Made by a program: the position numbers and the translations under genes. Positions 6,207 to 8,352 of a stretch of DNA of 8,352 nucleotides are shown here, in pieces. Positions within the stretch are counted from its first letter, which is position 1. Every line of letters starts with the position of its first letter. Below the pieces are notes generated by a model. That model searched no databases. It was not told where the DNA came from and saw only the letters and a program-made list of their open reading frames with translations. Source of the DNA: an uncultured Cytophagaceae bacterium (lineage in GTDB: Bacteria; Bacteroidota; Bacteroidia; Cytophagales; Spirosomataceae); assembly GCA_938008575.1 (NCBI GenBank), contig CALLKB010000066.1, positions 1-8,352 on the forward strand. Direction: 5' to 3'.

Positions 6207-7064
6207 TTATTGTACTAAATAGCTGATTTCCGCACGAATACGTTTGTCCACAGCATTTAATCGCTCAAATGCTTTAGGTGATAATTTGATGATCAATTTG
6301 CTATCGGTATTCGGTAGACGCCCAATTACCTTAACCCAGATACTTTGTCCATTGGCTAAATTTTTAACTAATACCAAAGTCCCAATAGGTGCTGATTTAT
6401 GTAAGGCTAAATATTTGCCAGAATTGTCTGGCACATCGATTAATTCAGCCATGCCTGTTTCAATCGTTTTGCGCATGCCATTGGCATCTGTTTGTTCAGC
6501 CACAGCTGTGGGCGCTTTTGTCTCTTCGCTTCCTTTGGCAGGAAGTAGTGCTGATTTATCGATTGGCGTTGTTGCAGCTGGAGCGGCTATGATTAGCCGT
6601 TGGCCTTCCTTCAATACGTCGCTCGTTAAATTATTCCACTTACGAATTTCAGCCATGGTGACCTTGTACAGATTCGCCACAGTCAAAAGGCTTTGTTTCG
6701 CCGTTACGATATGAATGCCATTATTTTTAGCGGGCTCGACGGGAGCTGATGGCTTTTCAATAGGTTTAGCCACATTACCTAAGGTGTTCGTGCTCTCGTC
6801 CAAGTAGTGTAATGGAATAAATACCAATTCCCCCGAATTAACCGGTATTTCGATCTCAGGATTTACCTGTTTGAACTCGGTTAATGAAAGATTGAAGTGC
6901 TTCAATACGCTAAAAAGGCTTTGTTTAGCCCCTATTTTATACACCAAATAGGTTTTATTGTTTTCCTTTTTGAGTCCCAAGGAATCAAGGCTGTTGCTCA
7001 TGCCTTTGAATGCACCTAAAAGCATGAAAAAGAGGACTGTATAACGTATTTTATAAATCTGCAT
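6207..7064 (-). CDS. LysM repeat protein with RlpA-like double-psi beta-barrel domain
   Basis: With the ATG at 7064 the product is 285 residues. A signal peptide or N-terminal anchor covers about 1-25 (MQIYKIR, then TVLFFMLLGAF, ending GMSNS). Two LysM modules follow: about 39-85 (YLVYKIGAKQSLFSV ... NSGELVFIPL) and about 117-160 (HIVTAKQSLLTVANLYKV ... EGQRLIIA). A Pro/Ala-rich linker leads to a C-terminal domain (about 202-283) with RlpA-like traits: ALHKSAPIGTLVLVKNLANG (220-239), VKVIGRLPN (244-252) and KLSPKAFERL (260-269). LysM modules bind peptidoglycan, so it should act in the periplasm. The RlpA GxASWYG segment is missing and INDRGP is reduced to VIGRLPN, losing the conserved Asp, so lytic transglycosylase activity is unlikely. 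The GTG at 7079 is an alternative start but precedes the basic head and lengthens the overlap; from the ATG the overlap with the DUF4905-like stop is 14 nt. Confidence 0.85.
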   Translation of the reverse strand: MQIYKIRYTVLFFMLLGAFKGMSNSLDSLGLKKENNKTYLVYKIGAKQSLFSVLKHFNLSLTEFKQVNPEIEIPVNSGELVFIPLHYLDESTNTLGNVAKPIEKPSAPVEPAKNNGIHIVTAKQSLLTVANLYKVTMAEIRKWNNLTSDVLKEGQRLIIAAPAATTPIDKSALLPAKGSEETKAPTAVAEQTDANGMRKTIETGMAELIDVPDNSGKYLALHKSAPIGTLVLVKNLANGQSIWVKVIGRLPNTDSKLIIKLSPKAFERLNAVDKRIRAEISYLVQ

Positions 7065-7797
7065 AGATGAAAAGTTCACGTTTATCTTTGATGAAAAATA
7101 GCGTATTTTGAACGCATTGGAAGGTATGATAGCCCATTAAATCGCCTTCGGCTAAGGTCTCTAAAAACAGCGTATTGAATTCGTAATCACAAATTCTTAG
7201 CTTATTTTTCCAAGCGTTCTCGTAAATATAATAAGAAAATATCAGCTTATCGGAGCCTTCCCAATAATCAATTCCTTTTCCAATTTTTTCCTCAAATTTT
7301 TGATTGAAAAGTGTCGCGAATGATTGGAATTCGGCTTGGCTTTCCTCGAAATGCATGGGCGACTGAATTTTGAGGATTGAGTTATCTTGTTCCTTTGTTA
7401 CTCGATCCACTATTTTTCCAGTTACTAAATCAATAATTCCTTGATACGTGAGCAAATGTTGGTTTTCAATTGAAGTCCATTGCTTGAGTGGTATCGAATA
7501 GCGTAATTTTCCACTGGGGAAATCATAAGCCTCCAATCCTTCTATTCCCGGGTTTTTGCCTTGTCGGAGCTTTAAAAATACACCTCCGTCGGTGAGGCCG
7601 GCCAACCACTGTAAGGGCTTGCTTTGTTCGTTTGCTTGCGGGATTTTTACCAGGTCGAGCGTATGAAGATTTAACGTGAATGCTTGGATTTGCTCCTGTT
7701 GACGCGTTTCAATCCATACCTGCGGTTCGGTTACTGTTCCCCAGTAACCCAAGCTCCAAATCGTATCTGTAAAAAGGTGATTGAATATTTTTCGCAT
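7051..7797 (-). CDS. DUF4905-like protein of unknown function
   Basis: This 248-residue protein starts at ATG 7797 with MRKIFNHLFTDTIWSLGYWG. It has no signal peptide or membrane segment and is rich in Trp, Tyr and Phe. The segments WIETRQQEQIQAFTLNLHTLDL, GLTDGGVFLKLRQG, GLEAYDFPSGKLRY and HLLTYQGIIDLVTGKIV repeat a strand pattern with D/G turns, as in beta-propeller-like proteins that compare a stored and a displayed value. The order and size recall the DUF4905 family of Bacteroidota, which I name from memory of its pattern, so the family label is moderate. It is the first gene of the tight minus-strand run and overlaps the LysM gene by 14 nt, which links it by transcription to envelope functions. 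It diverges from kdsB across 65 bp. No function can be assigned. Confidence 0.7.
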   Translation of the reverse strand: MRKIFNHLFTDTIWSLGYWGTVTEPQVWIETRQQEQIQAFTLNLHTLDLVKIPQANEQSKPLQWLAGLTDGGVFLKLRQGKNPGIEGLEAYDFPSGKLRYSIPLKQWTSIENQHLLTYQGIIDLVTGKIVDRVTKEQDNSILKIQSPMHFEESQAEFQSFATLFNQKFEEKIGKGIDYWEGSDKLIFSYYIYENAWKNKLRICDYEFNTLFLETLAEGDLMGYHTFQCVQNTLFFIKDKRELFIYADL

Positions 7798-7862
7798 AAT
7801 TCAGAAAGCATCTTCGTCAATTATGTGCAAATTTGGGAAAATTTCGTCACTTATATCATAAA

Positions 7863-8352
7863 ATGATGCACGACAAGAAAGTAATTGCCATTATTCCCGC
7901 TCGTTTCGCCTCCACACGTTTTCCTGGTAAACCCTTGGTTGATTTAGGTGGCAAACCTATGATTCAGCGCACCTACGAACGCGTTATGGCGGTTCATGGT
8001 TGGCATCGTGTGGTGATTGCAACCGACGATTTTCAAATTAAAAATACTGCAGAAGCTTTTGGCGCTGAAGTAATTATGACGCGCGCGGATCATGTTTCGG
8101 GTACGGATCGTTGTGCCGAAGTCCTTAGTAAACTCGGCGATGCCATCGATTATGTCGTGAATATTCAAGGAGATGAACCCTTTATTGAGCCCGCGCAATT
8201 AAAAGAACTAGCTGTTGGTTTTAAAACGAATGCGCCTATTTTGACACTCATTAAGCATATTATGGATGTTGATACGCTTTTCTCGGTCAATACGCCAAAG
8301 GTTGTAATTAATCAAAAAGGAGAGGCTTTGTATTTTTCCCGACAAACCATCC
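7863..8352 (+). CDS. kdsB: 3-deoxy-manno-octulosonate cytidylyltransferase KdsB (3' truncated)
   Basis: The frame is open from ATG 7863 to the window edge, giving 163 of an expected 245-250 residues. KdsB activates Kdo with CTP to CMP-Kdo in the cytoplasm, the step that feeds Kdo to lipid A. Family motifs are clear: the nucleotide-binding loop IPARFASTRFPGKPL (11-25), GGKPMIQRTYER (29-40), ATDD (53-56), SGTDRCAE (79-86), the metal-binding NIQGDEPFIEP (100-110) and ALYFSRQ (155-161). It shows that the organism makes Kdo-containing LPS. A second ATG at 7866 directly follows the first, so the start is uncertain by one codon. The 65-bp upstream spacer has a TTTG at 7832-7835 but no good TAnnTTTG box at matching spacing, so I do not call a promoter. 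It is transcribed away from the envelope-related operon. Confidence 0.95.
   Translation, partial: MMHDKKVIAIIPARFASTRFPGKPLVDLGGKPMIQRTYERVMAVHGWHRVVIATDDFQIKNTAEAFGAEVIMTRADHVSGTDRCAEVLSKLGDAIDYVVNIQGDEPFIEPAQLKELAVGFKTNAPILTLIKHIMDVDTLFSVNTPKVVINQKGEALYFSRQTI

Noticed and set aside
6244..6714. 156-codon plus-strand frame opposite the LysM gene
   Set aside because: It is a shadow of a gene with clear LysM and barrel motifs; its own translation has no recognisable domain and no promoter or partner.
7065..7079. GTG start at 7079 for the LysM gene
   Set aside because: It adds five residues before a normal basic signal-peptide head and doubles the overlap with the upstream gene; the ATG at 7064 is more typical.
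7798..7862. Divergent promoters between the DUF4905-like gene and kdsB
   Set aside because: A TTTG box and the palindrome CAAATTTG (7828-7835) are present, but no TAnnTTTG box stands at the right spacing on either strand.
7944..8198. 84-codon minus-strand frame
   Set aside because: It lies wholly inside kdsB, whose motifs are unmistakable, so it is an antisense shadow.

Overview
The window is a compact piece of core chromosome from a Gram-negative member of the Bacteroidota, probably order Cytophagales (the order is an inference). The evidence is a PorX regulator of the type IX secretion system, a DUF3078 outer-membrane protein, a TIGR02757 (DUF2400) protein, a DUF4905-like protein, a KdsB enzyme of LPS Kdo synthesis, and two perfect matches to the Bacteroidota -7 promoter element TAnnTTTG. 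Almost every base is coding. I see no mobile element, tRNA, rRNA, CRISPR array or phage gene.

Layout, left to right: the 3' part of ftsE (+, 1-568); porX (-, 573-2138), convergent with ftsE; a 129-bp divergent spacer if the ATG start at 2268 is used; a single-cysteine HesB/IscA-like gene (+, 2268-2564) whose stop overlaps the start of a Ppx/GppA phosphatase gene (+, 2561-3460); then a run of minus-strand genes from 7797 down to 3449. In transcription order the run is a DUF4905-like protein, a LysM/RlpA-like envelope protein, an unlisted 54-codon membrane protein (6041-6205), TIGR02757, aldose 1-epimerase and a DUF3078 outer-membrane protein. The first five overlap or are separated by at most 3 nt and look like one operon. 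DUF3078 follows after 31 nt and has its own promoter-like element. Finally the 5' two thirds of kdsB (+, 7863-8352) diverges from the DUF4905-like gene.

Functionally the window leans towards the cell envelope: FtsE (septal peptidoglycan remodelling), PorX (secretion/gliding control), a LysM/double-psi-barrel protein, a small inner-membrane protein, an outer-membrane barrel and Kdo activation. Fe-S, polyphosphate/(p)ppGpp and sugar metabolism genes are interspersed. No gene cluster looks like a defence, biosynthetic or mobile system. The most useful leads are the small membrane ORF inside the five-gene operon, the IscA homologue without its C-terminal cysteine pair, the degenerate RlpA barrel, and start-site corrections supported by promoter positions.
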